A DNA stretch of 8,509 bases from an uncultured Bacteroides sp. (GTDB taxonomy: Bacteria > Bacteroidota > Bacteroidia > Bacteroidales > Bacteroidaceae), in the NCBI GenBank assembly GCA_900557355.1, contig USSR01000275.1, positions 1-8,509 on the forward strand, read 5' to 3'. Under the pieces are notes generated by a model. The model made no database searches. It saw only the letters and a program-made list of their open reading frames with translations, and was not told the origin of the DNA. Made by a program: the position numbers and the translations under genes. Shown here one piece after another: positions 1 through 8,036 of this stretch; position 1 is the first letter of the stretch, and each line of letters opens with the position of its first letter.

Positions 1-594
1 CGCGAGGCTTATAATATGTTCTGTTGTTCGGGCATCCTGTTCAACCACGAATCGGAACGTCGGGGCGAGACCTTTGTAACGCGCAAGATTACGTTGGCTA
101 CTGCCCGTATTGCTCAAGGAAAGCAGGATTGTCTGTATCTGGGTAATCTGGATTCCTTACGTGATTGGGGATATGCCAAGGATTATGTGGAATGCATGTG
201 GCTGATTCTGCAACAGGACAAACCGCAGGATTTCGTCATTGCAACAGGTGTACAGCACACTGTTCGCGAATTTGCTACATTGGCATTCCACTATGCCGGC
301 ATTGAACTGCGTTGGGAGGGTGAAGGTATAGATGAGAAAGGTATTGATGCAAAGACCGGAAAGGTACTGGTAGCTGTCAGTGAGGATTTCTATCGTCCTA
401 CGGATGTTGTCAACCTATGGGGTGATCCTACGAAAGCTAAGAATGAATTGGGATGGAATCCGCAATCCACCTCCTTTGAAGAGTTGGTGAAAATTATGGT
501 GTCTCATGATATGCAAAAAGTGGCTGCGGAACATGTGGCCAACGTAATGCGTACCAACTTGGCCGAATATCTGGAGAAAGGAATCGTGAAATGA
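1..594 (+). CDS. gmd: GDP-mannose 4,6-dehydratase, 5'-truncated by window edge
   Basis: This enzyme converts GDP-D-mannose to GDP-4-keto-6-deoxy-D-mannose, the first step towards GDP-L-fucose, in the cytoplasm. The frame is open from base 1, and 197 residues are visible, a little over half of the usual length of about 350-370. The visible part matches the C-terminal half of the short-chain dehydrogenase/reductase-type family: REAYNMF at the start, [16 protein letters not shown] (visible residues 15-30), [17 protein letters not shown] (47-63), IATGVQ (80-85), FYRPTDV (130-136) and [12 protein letters not shown] (141-152). The Rossmann glycine motif and the catalytic YxxxK lie upstream of the window, so an intact active site cannot be confirmed. 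The stop overlaps the next start in an ATGA (591-594), which suggests translational coupling to fcl, the enzyme that uses its product. The ATG at 16 is an internal methionine, not the start. The family assignment is very secure. Confidence 0.96.
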   Translation, partial: REAYNMFCCSGILFNHESERRGETFVTRKITLATARIAQGKQDCLYLGNLDSLRDWGYAKDYVECMWLILQQDKPQDFVIATGVQHTVREFATLAFHYAGIELRWEGEGIDEKGIDAKTGKVLVAVSEDFYRPTDVVNLWGDPTKAKNELGWNPQSTSFEELVKIMVSHDMQKVAAEHVANVMRTNLAEYLEKGIVK

Positions 595-1535
595 TGGATA
601 AGAACGCAAAAATCTATGTGGCAGGACACCGGGGAATGGTGGGATCTGCCATTGTCCGTGAACTGCAACGGCAGGGGTATACGAATATTATCACCCGTAC
701 TCATGCAGAATTGGATTTGACACGGCAGGAAGCTGTTGAAAAGTTTTTTGCGGAAGAAAAACCGGAATATGTCTTTTTGGCTGCTGCCAAAGTGGGTGGT
801 ATCATTGCCAACCAATCTGCATTGGCTGATTTCATGTATGACAACATGATACTGGAGATGAACGTGATTCACGCAGCCTGGAAGAACGGCTGTAAAAAAT
901 TGGAGTTCTTAGGTTCTTCATGTATTTACCCACGTTTGGCCCCTCAGCCTATGCCTGAATCTTGTTTGCTAACATCAGAATTGGAGAAAACGAATGAAGC
1001 GTATGCCTTGGCCAAAATATCAGGTCTGAAATATTGTGAGTTTTTGAATCGGCAGTATGGTACGGATTTCATTAGTGTGATGCCAACAAATCTGTATGGA
1101 CCCAATGATAATTATCATCCTGAACATAGTCATGTACTTCCTGCTTTGATCCGCCGTTTCCATGAGGCGAAAGAAGCGGGTCTGGATGAAGTGACTTGCT
1201 GGGGTGACGGCAGCCCGCTCCGGGAGTTTCTCTATGTTGACGATCTGGCCAACCTATGTGTATTCCTGATGAATAACTACTCGGGGAATGAGACGGTAAA
1301 TGCAGGAACCGGCAAAGAATTGACCATTAAAGCCCTTACAGAACTGGTGGCTAAGGTTGTAGGATTTACAGGCGAAATCAAGTGGGATACCTCACGTCCG
1401 AACGGAACACCCCGAAAGCTTTTGGATGTATCGAAAGCAACGGCTTTGGGGTGGTCTTACCAAACTGAATTGGAAGATGGTATCCGATTGGCTTATGATG
1501 ATTTCCTGCATAATCCCATGCGTGCAGAAAGGTAA
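591..1535 (+). CDS. fcl: GDP-L-fucose synthase (GDP-4-keto-6-deoxymannose 3,5-epimerase/4-reductase)
   Basis: This NADPH-dependent enzyme epimerises C3 and C5 of GDP-4-keto-6-deoxymannose and reduces C4 to give GDP-L-fucose. The 314-residue length is normal for Fcl/WcaG. The nucleotide-binding motif GHRGMVG is at residues 12-18. LGSSCIYP (107-114) carries Ser109 and Cys111, and YALAK supplies Tyr138 and Lys142 of the catalytic triad. [11 protein letters not shown] (164-174) and His181 in HSHVLPAL complete the active site. All of these match the E. coli enzyme (Ser107, Cys109, Tyr136, Lys140, His179, from memory) with an offset of two. The start overlaps the gmd stop by four bases. A second ATG follows at once (594), so either Met could be the true start. 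The gmd-fcl order and coupling are typical of this pathway. I see no missing residue or frameshift. Confidence 0.97.
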   Translation: MMDKNAKIYVAGHRGMVGSAIVRELQRQGYTNIITRTHAELDLTRQEAVEKFFAEEKPEYVFLAAAKVGGIIANQSALADFMYDNMILEMNVIHAAWKNGCKKLEFLGSSCIYPRLAPQPMPESCLLTSELEKTNEAYALAKISGLKYCEFLNRQYGTDFISVMPTNLYGPNDNYHPEHSHVLPALIRRFHEAKEAGLDEVTCWGDGSPLREFLYVDDLANLCVFLMNNYSGNETVNAGTGKELTIKALTELVAKVVGFTGEIKWDTSRPNGTPRKLLDVSKATALGWSYQTELEDGIRLAYDDFLHNPMRAER

Positions 1536-1553
1536 CGATTTAAAACATTATTT

Positions 1554-2900
1554 ATGCAAATTCTTTTATTATCCGGAGGCTCTGGGAAACGTCTTTGGCC
1601 TCTATCAAATAACAGTCGTTCCAAACAGTTTATAAAATTACTCAATTCTCCCGATGGTCAAAAAGAGTCGATGGTACAACGGGTTATTCGTCAATTGGGA
1701 GAATCCGATTTAAAAGGTCATGTAACCGTGGCTACCAGCTTGTCTCAGGCTGATGTTATTTACAATCAGCTGGGTGAATACATCGATGTAGTGGTGGAGC
1801 CAGAAAGACGTGATACATTTCCAGCCATTGCCTTGGCAGCTTCATATCTGAAATATGAGAAATCATGTGCCGATGAAGAAGTAGTTGTTGTTATGCCTTG
1901 TGACCCTTTTACGGAAGCAGGATATTTCAAAGTTATTGAGCAGATGGTGCATGCGGTGGATGACAATGTAGCCGAGCTGGTTCTTATGGGGATTACTCCA
2001 GCCTATCCATCTGTTAAATATGGATATGTAGTGCCTGATGAATCGAAACTGAAAGGTGGAATCTTTTCGGTCAAACGGTTTACGGAAAAACCGAATGTAG
2101 CTACAGCGGAATATCTTATAAAAGAAAATGCATTTTGGAACGGTGGCGTATTTGCTTTTAAGTTGGGATATATGATGAATATTGTGGAGCAATATATCCG
2201 GGCTGTTTCTTTTTCGGAAATCCGTAACAGATATAGTGAATTCCCCAAAATCAGTTTCGATTATGAGGTGGCAGAAAAGGCCAAATTGGTAGCAGTAGTT
2301 CCTTTCTCTGGCAAATGGAAAGATTTAGGGACTTGGAATACACTTACAGATGAGTTGGAAGACCATGTAATAGGTAATGTTATCACAGATGGAGAGGCAG
2401 AAAATACACATATCATTAATGAATTGGATCTTCCGATTATGTGTATAGGAACCAAAGATTTGGTGATTGCAGCATCGAATGACGGTATTTTAATTTCCGA
2501 AAAGAGCAAGAGCGAGAACATAAAAAAATATGCAGACCGGCTACAGTGTTGTCCAATGTATGAGGAAAGACATTGGGGAGAATACAAGATTATTCATAAT
2601 GTTCAATATTCAGATGGCTTTCAGTCGTTGACGAAGCAATTGATTATAAAGGCAGGAAAAAGTCTCACATATCAAGCTCATCATCTACGGAAAGAGGTAT
2701 GGACGGTTGTTGACGGAGAGGGACTGTTGGCTATAGAAGGAAAAATTACCCCAGTTAAACGGGGAGATACTGTTTGTATCCTTCAAGATATGCGCCACGG
2801 TCTAAAAGCCATAAATGACTTGACCCTGATAGAAACGCAAACCGGAAGCGATCTTCTTGAAGATGATGTGGAATTGTTTGATTGGAATTGGCAAAAGTAG
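1554..2900 (+). CDS. manC: Mannose-1-phosphate guanylyltransferase / mannose-6-phosphate isomerase (ManC/AlgA type)
   Basis: The enzyme makes GDP-mannose from mannose-1-P and GTP, and probably also interconverts fructose-6-P and mannose-6-P. It would thus supply the substrate of the upstream gmd. The N-terminal nucleotidyltransferase domain (about 1-265) has GGSGKRLWPLS (8-18), KQF (24-26), VEPERRDTFPAIA (81-93), FTEKP (176-180), WNGGVF (195-200), FDYEVAEKA (235-243) and WKDLGTW (255-261). The C-terminal type II isomerase cupin starts near 335 (RHWGEY, 339-344). It keeps the expected metal ligands Gln374 and His376 in YQAHHLRKE, Glu381, and His415 in MRHGL, followed by ETQTGSDLLEDD (427-438). 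At 448 residues it is slightly shorter than E. coli ManC (about 478). The usual MPADH motif reads MPCDP (114-118), which I believe is a normal variant in this phylum. It begins 18 bp after fcl, with no visible Shine-Dalgarno, and probably belongs to the same operon. By eye it is more A/T-rich than gmd and fcl. Confidence 0.93.
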   Translation: MQILLLSGGSGKRLWPLSNNSRSKQFIKLLNSPDGQKESMVQRVIRQLGESDLKGHVTVATSLSQADVIYNQLGEYIDVVVEPERRDTFPAIALAASYLKYEKSCADEEVVVVMPCDPFTEAGYFKVIEQMVHAVDDNVAELVLMGITPAYPSVKYGYVVPDESKLKGGIFSVKRFTEKPNVATAEYLIKENAFWNGGVFAFKLGYMMNIVEQYIRAVSFSEIRNRYSEFPKISFDYEVAEKAKLVAVVPFSGKWKDLGTWNTLTDELEDHVIGNVITDGEAENTHIINELDLPIMCIGTKDLVIAASNDGILISEKSKSENIKKYADRLQCCPMYEERHWGEYKIIHNVQYSDGFQSLTKQLIIKAGKSLTYQAHHLRKEVWTVVDGEGLLAIEGKITPVKRGDTVCILQDMRHGLKAINDLTLIETQTGSDLLEDDVELFDWNWQK

Positions 2901-3224
2901 ATACAAAGTTTGGCTAGAACTTTCAGATAATCAAATCCGATTAAATATTTTACACAAAATTCAGTATTATAAAAGGCAAGGGCTTTTGTGATTCTTCCAT
3001 TGATTATGAAAATCGAGTTTATGGGAGAATCAAAATTTATATTGCATTCCAAAAATGCAAATGTTCAGTGGACAGTATCAAAATATTCCGGTGTTAATCC
3101 ATTAAGAATTTATCTTATGCTATTTCGTATGGGAATGAAGAAAGAACAAGAAGTGTTGGAACAAACTGCGTCTTGTACATCACTTTTTGTTCTTTTGATA
3201 TCTTGAAAACATTGATTGTATAAC
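2901..3224. other. Intergenic gap between manC and helicase; no convincing gene
   Basis: This 324 bp A/T-rich stretch separates the GDP-sugar genes from the helicase. The longest open frame runs from a GTG at 2988 to a TGA at 3206 (72 codons; an inner ATG at 3006). Its product shows no motif I recognise and is compositionally unremarkable. It lies in the same frame as the helicase, separated by TGA codons at 3204 and 3213, so it could be a decayed upstream piece or simple chance. A weak hairpin (AAAAG 2971-2975, CTTTT 2983-2987) lacks a G/C-rich stem and a U tract, so I do not call a terminator. I found no good Bacteroides promoter (TTTG, about 20 bp, TAnnTTTG) before the helicase, although a promoter here is likely given the gap length. 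Confidence 0.5.
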
Positions 3225-5498
3225 ATGGTTTCTTCGTTATCGGTTTATTATCGAAAACTTGCTTATCACGTAATAGAATCGGACGGCTTCCTATGGGTCG
3301 GATTCAAGCCGGGAATGGTACATTTTATTGCTAAAGAGGTTTGGAATATTCGCCCCTTGACCCGAACGGATGTTGAGAGATATTATGAGGAGTTTACAGT
3401 ATTAACCCAAGGTAAAGGGAGTCTTTATTTTCGGATTGTAGCTCATGGTGGATTTCTGAAAGAGGCGTTGGCTTATGAGTTGCATGGTTTGACTGTTTCT
3501 GACGACAACTACCTCAGAAGCCTTAATTCCGGCAGACATGTAGAACTTTACCCGCATAACGAGAAAGCTTATCGTGCTATTATAAAAGGCTTTGAACAGC
3601 ATCGTATCGGTACCGTTGTGCAAGCGACCGGGACGGGAAAGTCATATCTGCTGGCTCGTTATATATCAGACCATGCCACAGAACGAATTTGCGTATTTGC
3701 TCCAAATGTCACAATCCTGGAGGAGATCAAAAAAGCGGTAGGCTTTACCTCTCCTTATATCTGCTATCGAACGTTTCAGTCATTGATATATTATCGAAAA
3801 AATGATAAACAACTCAAAGCAGATCATATTTTGATTGATGAGTTTCATCATTTCGGTGCAGAAATATGGGGGGCTGCTTTGCAGGAGGTAATTGAATCCA
3901 ATCCGCAGGCCTATATATTAGGAACATCGGCGACTCCTATTCGCCCGGAGGGAATGATTGATACGGTGGATCTTTATTTCGAGGGAAATCTGTTTTATGA
4001 ACTTACCTTACCTCAGGCTTGGTATTACCGTATTTTACCAGTCCCAATCCTGGTACAAAGTGCCTATGGATTAGACGGTGAACTGAATCGTTTACAAAAG
4101 CGATTGGATCGAAGCGGATGTTCAATTCGACGAAAAGAACAAGTCCAAAAGAAACTGGATGTGGCTCGCGTTGATTTTAAAGGGGCGTTAGGAGCTCCTG
4201 AGGGAATCCGAAACCTCTTGCCCAAAGATGTATGTAAACTGCTGGTTTTTTGCCGTGATCTTACCGATCTGAAACAGATGGTTCCTGAGGTGTGTGGCTG
4301 GCTGACACAAGCCGGACGGGTAATCATACCATTTGAGATCCATCACACTCAAAGCGAACGGACTAATAATCAAATACTAAAGGCTTTCCAAAAAGAATCT
4401 GGGAAATTGCATGTATTGTTCTCTGTCAATATGCTGATAGAAGGACTGCATGTGGAGGGCATAGATGCCGTCTTGTTTCTACGGCGGACAGAATCCTATA
4501 TTGTTACCCTGCAACAGCTGGGCCGTTGCTTGGATGCCGGAAGCGGGAAACAGCCTGTCGTATTGGATTTTGTGAACAACCTATCGGGCAAATCTGTATA
4601 TGACATGATGGCCTTGCACATGGAACGCCTTGCCTGTCAGCCTTCACCCAAGGGATTTGAAGGGGTGACCTCTTTTCTGACCACAGGTTTCCTATCAGAC
4701 ATACGGCTTCGTATTGAGGAGATATTGACAGAGTTGGAACCTTGGCAGATCATGTATGAGAGGCTTATTGAGTTCCGTAAGAAAGAAAATGACTGGCCTT
4801 CGGTTACAGAGGGGAAGCTGGGCTTGTGGTGCAATACGCAGCGCATGGCTTACAAACGGGGCAGACTCTCGGAGGAGCGTTACAAACTGCTGGAGTCTGT
4901 CGGCTTTGAATGGAACCTGCTGGATTCAAACTGGATGAAGGAATTCCAATCATTGAAAGTCTTCTTTGCGACTCAAGGTCGCTGGCCCAAACGGGAGGAT
5001 GGTGCCTTGGCTACCTGGTGTTATACTCAACGGGAAAGACGTAAGAAAGGACGTTTGAGCAAAGAACGCATTCGTGTGTTGGATGAGATCGGATTTGTGT
5101 GGAGTCAGGACTTGAACGGTGAATGGATGAAAAATTATGAAGCGTTGAAAATCTTTCTCGACAAACAGCAGCGCTTTCCCAAATCAGCCGAAGGCTATTT
5201 GGGCGAGTGGTGCAGTACACAGCGGAAAATGCGCAAGCAAGGGAAACTTTCCCCTAATCGTCAAACACTATTAGATCGAATAGGATTTGTCTGGTCGGTG
5301 GAGCAGGTCTGGCGAAGCTACTTGGAACAGTTGCACCAGTTTCATGTCCAAAATGGACGGTGGCCTGGATGTCGTGAAGGGGCGTTGGGGCGTTGGTGTA
5401 CGGTTCAAAGACGGAATTATCGAAGAGGAAGCTTGTCGGATCAAAAAATCGCCCAATTGGAACAAATAGGATTTATACCCTTGAAAGGAGACAAGTAA
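3225..5498 (+). CDS. DEAD/DEAH-type superfamily II helicase with four C-terminal helicase-associated (HA) repeats
   Basis: This is an ATP-dependent nucleic-acid helicase or translocase of superfamily II, 757 residues counted from the ATG at 3225. A TTG at 3216 would add three residues; the ATG is preferred. Residues 1 to about 105 match nothing I recognise. The core has Walker A QATGTGKS (133-140, Lys139), the Walker B box DEFH (205-208, a DEAH variant), SAT (235-237), a second RecA-like lobe from about 335 (LLVFCRD, 339-345), FSVNMLIEGLHV (399-410) and motif VI QLGRCLD (431-437, arginine finger candidate Arg434). A basic, probably helical insertion lies at about 284-315 between the lobes. 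From residue 507 to the end there are four HA repeats (Pfam Helicase Associated domain type), presumed to bind DNA. The core motifs are intact, so the enzyme is probably active. The substrate and biological role are unknown. It is unrelated to GDP-fucose synthesis. Possible roles include DNA repair, mobile-element maintenance and phage defence, and none is shown by the sequence. Confidence 0.9.
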   Translation: MVSSLSVYYRKLAYHVIESDGFLWVGFKPGMVHFIAKEVWNIRPLTRTDVERYYEEFTVLTQGKGSLYFRIVAHGGFLKEALAYELHGLTVSDDNYLRSLNSGRHVELYPHNEKAYRAIIKGFEQHRIGTVVQATGTGKSYLLARYISDHATERICVFAPNVTILEEIKKAVGFTSPYICYRTFQSLIYYRKNDKQLKADHILIDEFHHFGAEIWGAALQEVIESNPQAYILGTSATPIRPEGMIDTVDLYFEGNLFYELTLPQAWYYRILPVPILVQSAYGLDGELNRLQKRLDRSGCSIRRKEQVQKKLDVARVDFKGALGAPEGIRNLLPKDVCKLLVFCRDLTDLKQMVPEVCGWLTQAGRVIIPFEIHHTQSERTNNQILKAFQKESGKLHVLFSVNMLIEGLHVEGIDAVLFLRRTESYIVTLQQLGRCLDAGSGKQPVVLDFVNNLSGKSVYDMMALHMERLACQPSPKGFEGVTSFLTTGFLSDIRLRIEEILTELEPWQIMYERLIEFRKKENDWPSVTEGKLGLWCNTQRMAYKRGRLSEERYKLLESVGFEWNLLDSNWMKEFQSLKVFFATQGRWPKREDGALATWCYTQRERRKKGRLSKERIRVLDEIGFVWSQDLNGEWMKNYEALKIFLDKQQRFPKSAEGYLGEWCSTQRKMRKQGKLSPNRQTLLDRIGFVWSVEQVWRSYLEQLHQFHVQNGRWPGCREGALGRWCTVQRRNYRRGSLSDQKIAQLEQIGFIPLKGDK
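4743..5480 (+). repeat. Four tandem HA-domain repeats encoded at the helicase C-terminus
   Basis: The repeats cover helicase residues 507-563, 570-626, 634-690 and 697-752 (bases 4743-4913, 4932-5102, 5124-5294 and 5313-5480). The period is 63-64 residues. Each has an opening Trp, then (W/F)P, (E/D)G.L, a WC..QR core and a closing (V/I)GF. The cores read WCNTQR (535-540), WCYTQR (598-603), WCSTQR (662-667) and WCTVQR (725-730). Each core is followed by basic residues and (G/R)G(R/K/S)LS. The first three end in GF.W; the fourth ends in GFIP, losing the last Trp just before the stop. The repeats are clear in protein but well diverged in DNA, so the duplications look old. Confidence 0.92.
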
Positions 5499-5723
5499 TA
5501 CAGAAGAAATGGAAATACTCTCATTTCATACGAAACAATAGAGTTTCCGCAGCCTTATTATCGCAGTTCAAAGTACACTATGATTTTAGAATACAATATA
5601 CCCAATCGTTTTCGTACTAATAGGCATATTACCGTTTATACAAGCCACCCTTAAATTTCGGATAGAAGGACTGGTTGCTTTCCACATACATATAGTGTCT
5701 AAATAAACAGCAAATATTGATAA
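5499..5723. other. Intergenic leader upstream of the RteA-like kinase
   Basis: This 225 bp stretch has no convincing gene. Only tiny open frames occur, for example ATG 5580 to TAA 5654 (24 codons) and ATG 5509 to TAG 5541 (10 codons). A hairpin GAAATG (5506-5511) with CATTTC (5522-5527) sits just after the helicase stop but has no U tract, so it is at best a weak stop or an RNA-stabilising structure. TAATA-ggca-TATTA (5618-5631) is a short inverted repeat that could be an operator. TAAATTTC (5652-5659) differs by one base from the Bacteroides -7 box TAnnTTTG, but I see no matching TTTG at the proper distance. A promoter for the kinase-regulator operon probably lies here; its exact place is unproven. 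Confidence 0.45.
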
Positions 5724-8036
5724 ATGAGTATTCAATATAAAATCATCTTTGGATATATGGTGTTGATTGTGGCTATAATCGGTATGATTATAATCATGGT
5801 ACGTGAGCGGAATAGGGTTTTGGTGATTGAAACTGAGGCACAAACAATTCATCGGGTTCAACACAATGGAAATATAGTCCAGCATCACATCACGATTCTC
5901 TCAACTTATGGTGAAACAGCCCTTTCTTGGGAAGAGGAGGATTTTGCGAACTATCATTCTCTTCGTCTGCATATCGATTCCATGATGCAGGCCATGCACA
6001 AGGGGTATGAGGAATTTGTCAGCCAAAGTCAAATAGACTCGCTGCGCTATCTATTATCCAGTAAAGAAGAGCATTTATACCAAATTATGCAACTTTTCCA
6101 TAGTCAGAACAGTCAGGAAGGTATGCAATTCTCTCATTTACCAGCGGAAGCTCAACCGCGTACTGTTATTCGTAAAAAGAAAGGTTTTACAGGATTTTTA
6201 GGGGCAAAAGAAACTCTGGAGATAGTTCCTTCCGCATCTACAATTCTCAAGACATTGAACAAGGAATTGCTATCCATGCAGGAAGAACGGCAGGAAAGTA
6301 TCAATGCTTATACCGATAGCCTCCGCAACCACAACAAGGAACTTAACCGAAAGCTTCGCCATCTGATAACCACGATGAACAACCAGACAGAACGTGTACT
6401 TGAAGCGAAGGAATGTCATCTTAGAGAATCTTACAACCGTTCCATATGTGTCATCTCCTGGCTGATTATCTCCGCCATTATTCTGCTTGTCATATCCTAT
6501 CTGATTATTCAAAAAGATTTACGGGAAAAGGCAAGAACAAGGAAGCGTTTGGAAGATACGATACAACAAAACACTGCGCTGTTGGAAATGCGCAAGAATA
6601 TTATCCTGACCATATCGCATGACATACGTGCCCCTTTGAATGTCATTGACGGCAGTGCCGATCTGGCAATGGATACACGTGAAAAGAAACGGAGGAATAT
6701 CCATCTGAATAACATAAGGAGGGTGTGCAAGCATGTGGTACATCTGCTTAACAACCTGTTGGATGTGTACCGGTTAAACGAGGCGAAAGAAATACGGAAC
6801 GATGTCCCATTCGACCTGCATGAATTATTGGAACGTACCGCTGCCGGTTTTTCTCATATAATCAATAATAAGGGTATCCTGTTCAATTGTGATTTTAAGG
6901 ATACGGAAGTCAAGTTATATGGTGATGCAGACCGCATAGAACAGATTATAGACAATCTGCTTACCAATGCAGTTAAGTTCACGGAGACCGGCACAATCAA
7001 TTTCAATGTGCACTATCTCAATGGACTGCTGGTCATGGAAATAGTGGATACCGGTGTTGGTATGAGTGAGGAGACACTTTCCCGTATCTTTCGTCCTTTT
7101 GAACGCCAGACCTCTGCAACCAATGCGGACGGATTCGGATTGGGGCTTCCGATCACGCAAGGACTTGTCAATCTTCTTGATGGGACAATAGAAGTAACAA
7201 GTTTGATTAATTGTGGAAGCACATTTCGTGTGACCCTTCCCATGCCGGAAACGGATGAACCGTTGGAAAGCGAAAAACATGTCCCGACGCATTCCACACA
7301 CCTGCATCACAATGTACTTGTTATTGATGACGACAGTATGTTGCAAGCTGTCATTAAAGAAATGTTAGAGCGTAATGGCATGACCTGTACAACTTGTACC
7401 ACAGTCAAAGAGGTAGTAAAAGCCATGCGGGAAAAAGATTATGACCTGTTGCTTACAGATATCCTGATGCCTTACACCAACGGGTTTGAATTGTTGACTT
7501 TGTTACGTAACTCAAGTATTGGCAATTCAAAGACTATACCCATTGTCGCTATGACTGCACGTGGAGAGAAGGAGAAAGATGCTTTTTTGAATGCCGGATT
7601 TACAGCCTGTATTTATAAGCCGTTCTCATCTACAGAGTTGATCGGTCTGTTGTCAACTATAGAAAGAGGTTGCCCTGACAAAAAGCATGATGTAGATTTC
7701 AGCATGATGTTGTGTGAGGTGAGCGATAAGATAAAATTATTATGTTCCTTTATTGACCAGTCGAAAAAAGATGTTGAAGAACTCAATTCGGCCATAGAAA
7801 ATTGTAATAGGAAGAAATTGCGTGAAACGGTTCACTGTATGCTGCCGATGTGGGAATTATTACATAATGAAGAAATGTTGTTCGCTTATCGTTCCCTTTT
7901 AAAAGATGAAAGGGCCAGTGACACTGCTTTAAAAGAATATACTCAACGGATAATAAATCATACCGATATGTTGATGGCAGCAGCAAAAAATGAAATAAAA
8001 AGACAGACAAATGAAACGGAAAATACTGATAGTTGA
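5724..8036 (+). CDS. RteA-like hybrid sensor histidine kinase with receiver and Hpt-like tail
   Basis: This inner-membrane sensor kinase (770 residues) most likely phosphorylates the regulator encoded just downstream. A first TM helix spans about residues 7-26 and a second about 242-262. They enclose a mostly helical periplasmic domain of about 215 residues that includes GETALSW (63-69) and a basic glycine segment near 150-160. The HisKA site is SHDIRAPLN with His299; Asp replaces the more common Glu after the His. HATPase boxes follow: N box near NLLTNAVKF (411-419, Asn415), G1 DTGVGM (442-447), FRPFE (456-460) and G2 GFGLGLPIT (470-478). The receiver starts at VLVIDDD (531-537) with phospho-acceptor Asp579 in LTDILMP, Thr611 and Lys632 in YKPF. 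The last 110 residues are helical with HCMLPMWELL (His704-713), which resembles a divergent Hpt. The general layout and N-terminus recall RteA of Bacteroides conjugative transposons, but no tetQ gene precedes it here, so I assign no symbol. The ATG at 5724 directly precedes a typical TM start. Confidence 0.92.
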   Translation: MSIQYKIIFGYMVLIVAIIGMIIIMVRERNRVLVIETEAQTIHRVQHNGNIVQHHITILSTYGETALSWEEEDFANYHSLRLHIDSMMQAMHKGYEEFVSQSQIDSLRYLLSSKEEHLYQIMQLFHSQNSQEGMQFSHLPAEAQPRTVIRKKKGFTGFLGAKETLEIVPSASTILKTLNKELLSMQEERQESINAYTDSLRNHNKELNRKLRHLITTMNNQTERVLEAKECHLRESYNRSICVISWLIISAIILLVISYLIIQKDLREKARTRKRLEDTIQQNTALLEMRKNIILTISHDIRAPLNVIDGSADLAMDTREKKRRNIHLNNIRRVCKHVVHLLNNLLDVYRLNEAKEIRNDVPFDLHELLERTAAGFSHIINNKGILFNCDFKDTEVKLYGDADRIEQIIDNLLTNAVKFTETGTINFNVHYLNGLLVMEIVDTGVGMSEETLSRIFRPFERQTSATNADGFGLGLPITQGLVNLLDGTIEVTSLINCGSTFRVTLPMPETDEPLESEKHVPTHSTHLHHNVLVIDDDSMLQAVIKEMLERNGMTCTTCTTVKEVVKAMREKDYDLLLTDILMPYTNGFELLTLLRNSSIGNSKTIPIVAMTARGEKEKDAFLNAGFTACIYKPFSSTELIGLLSTIERGCPDKKHDVDFSMMLCEVSDKIKLLCSFIDQSKKDVEELNSAIENCNRKKLRETVHCMLPMWELLHNEEMLFAYRSLLKDERASDTALKEYTQRIINHTDMLMAAAKNEIKRQTNETENTDS

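Noticed and set aside
2891..2900. GCAAAAGTAG at the manC stop, one mismatch from the reverse complement of the CTnDOT-type attachment core GTANNTTTGC
   Set aside because: A similar one-mismatch hit occurs at 3057-3066, and with eight fixed positions several such hits are expected by chance in a window of this size on two strands. No second copy marks another end.
2971..2987. AAAAG...CTTTT hairpin after manC as a terminator
   Set aside because: The stem has only five mostly A/T pairs and no U tract follows.
2988..3206. 72-codon open frame called as a gene
   Set aside because: There is no recognisable motif, it starts with GTG, its composition resembles translated A/T-rich spacer, and no leader signal is visible.
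5506..5527. GAAATG...CATTTC hairpin after the helicase as a terminator
   Set aside because: The stem has six pairs with low GC and is followed by mixed sequence rather than a run of T.
5586..5888. 100-codon open frame on the minus strand overlapping the kinase start
   Set aside because: Most of it is antisense to the kinase's TM1 and sensor region, it shows no family features, and it contradicts the uniform + strand layout.
6915..7346. 143-codon open frame on the minus strand inside the kinase
   Set aside because: It is antisense to the highly conserved HATPase and receiver start, so the open frame is a by-product of the real coding strand.
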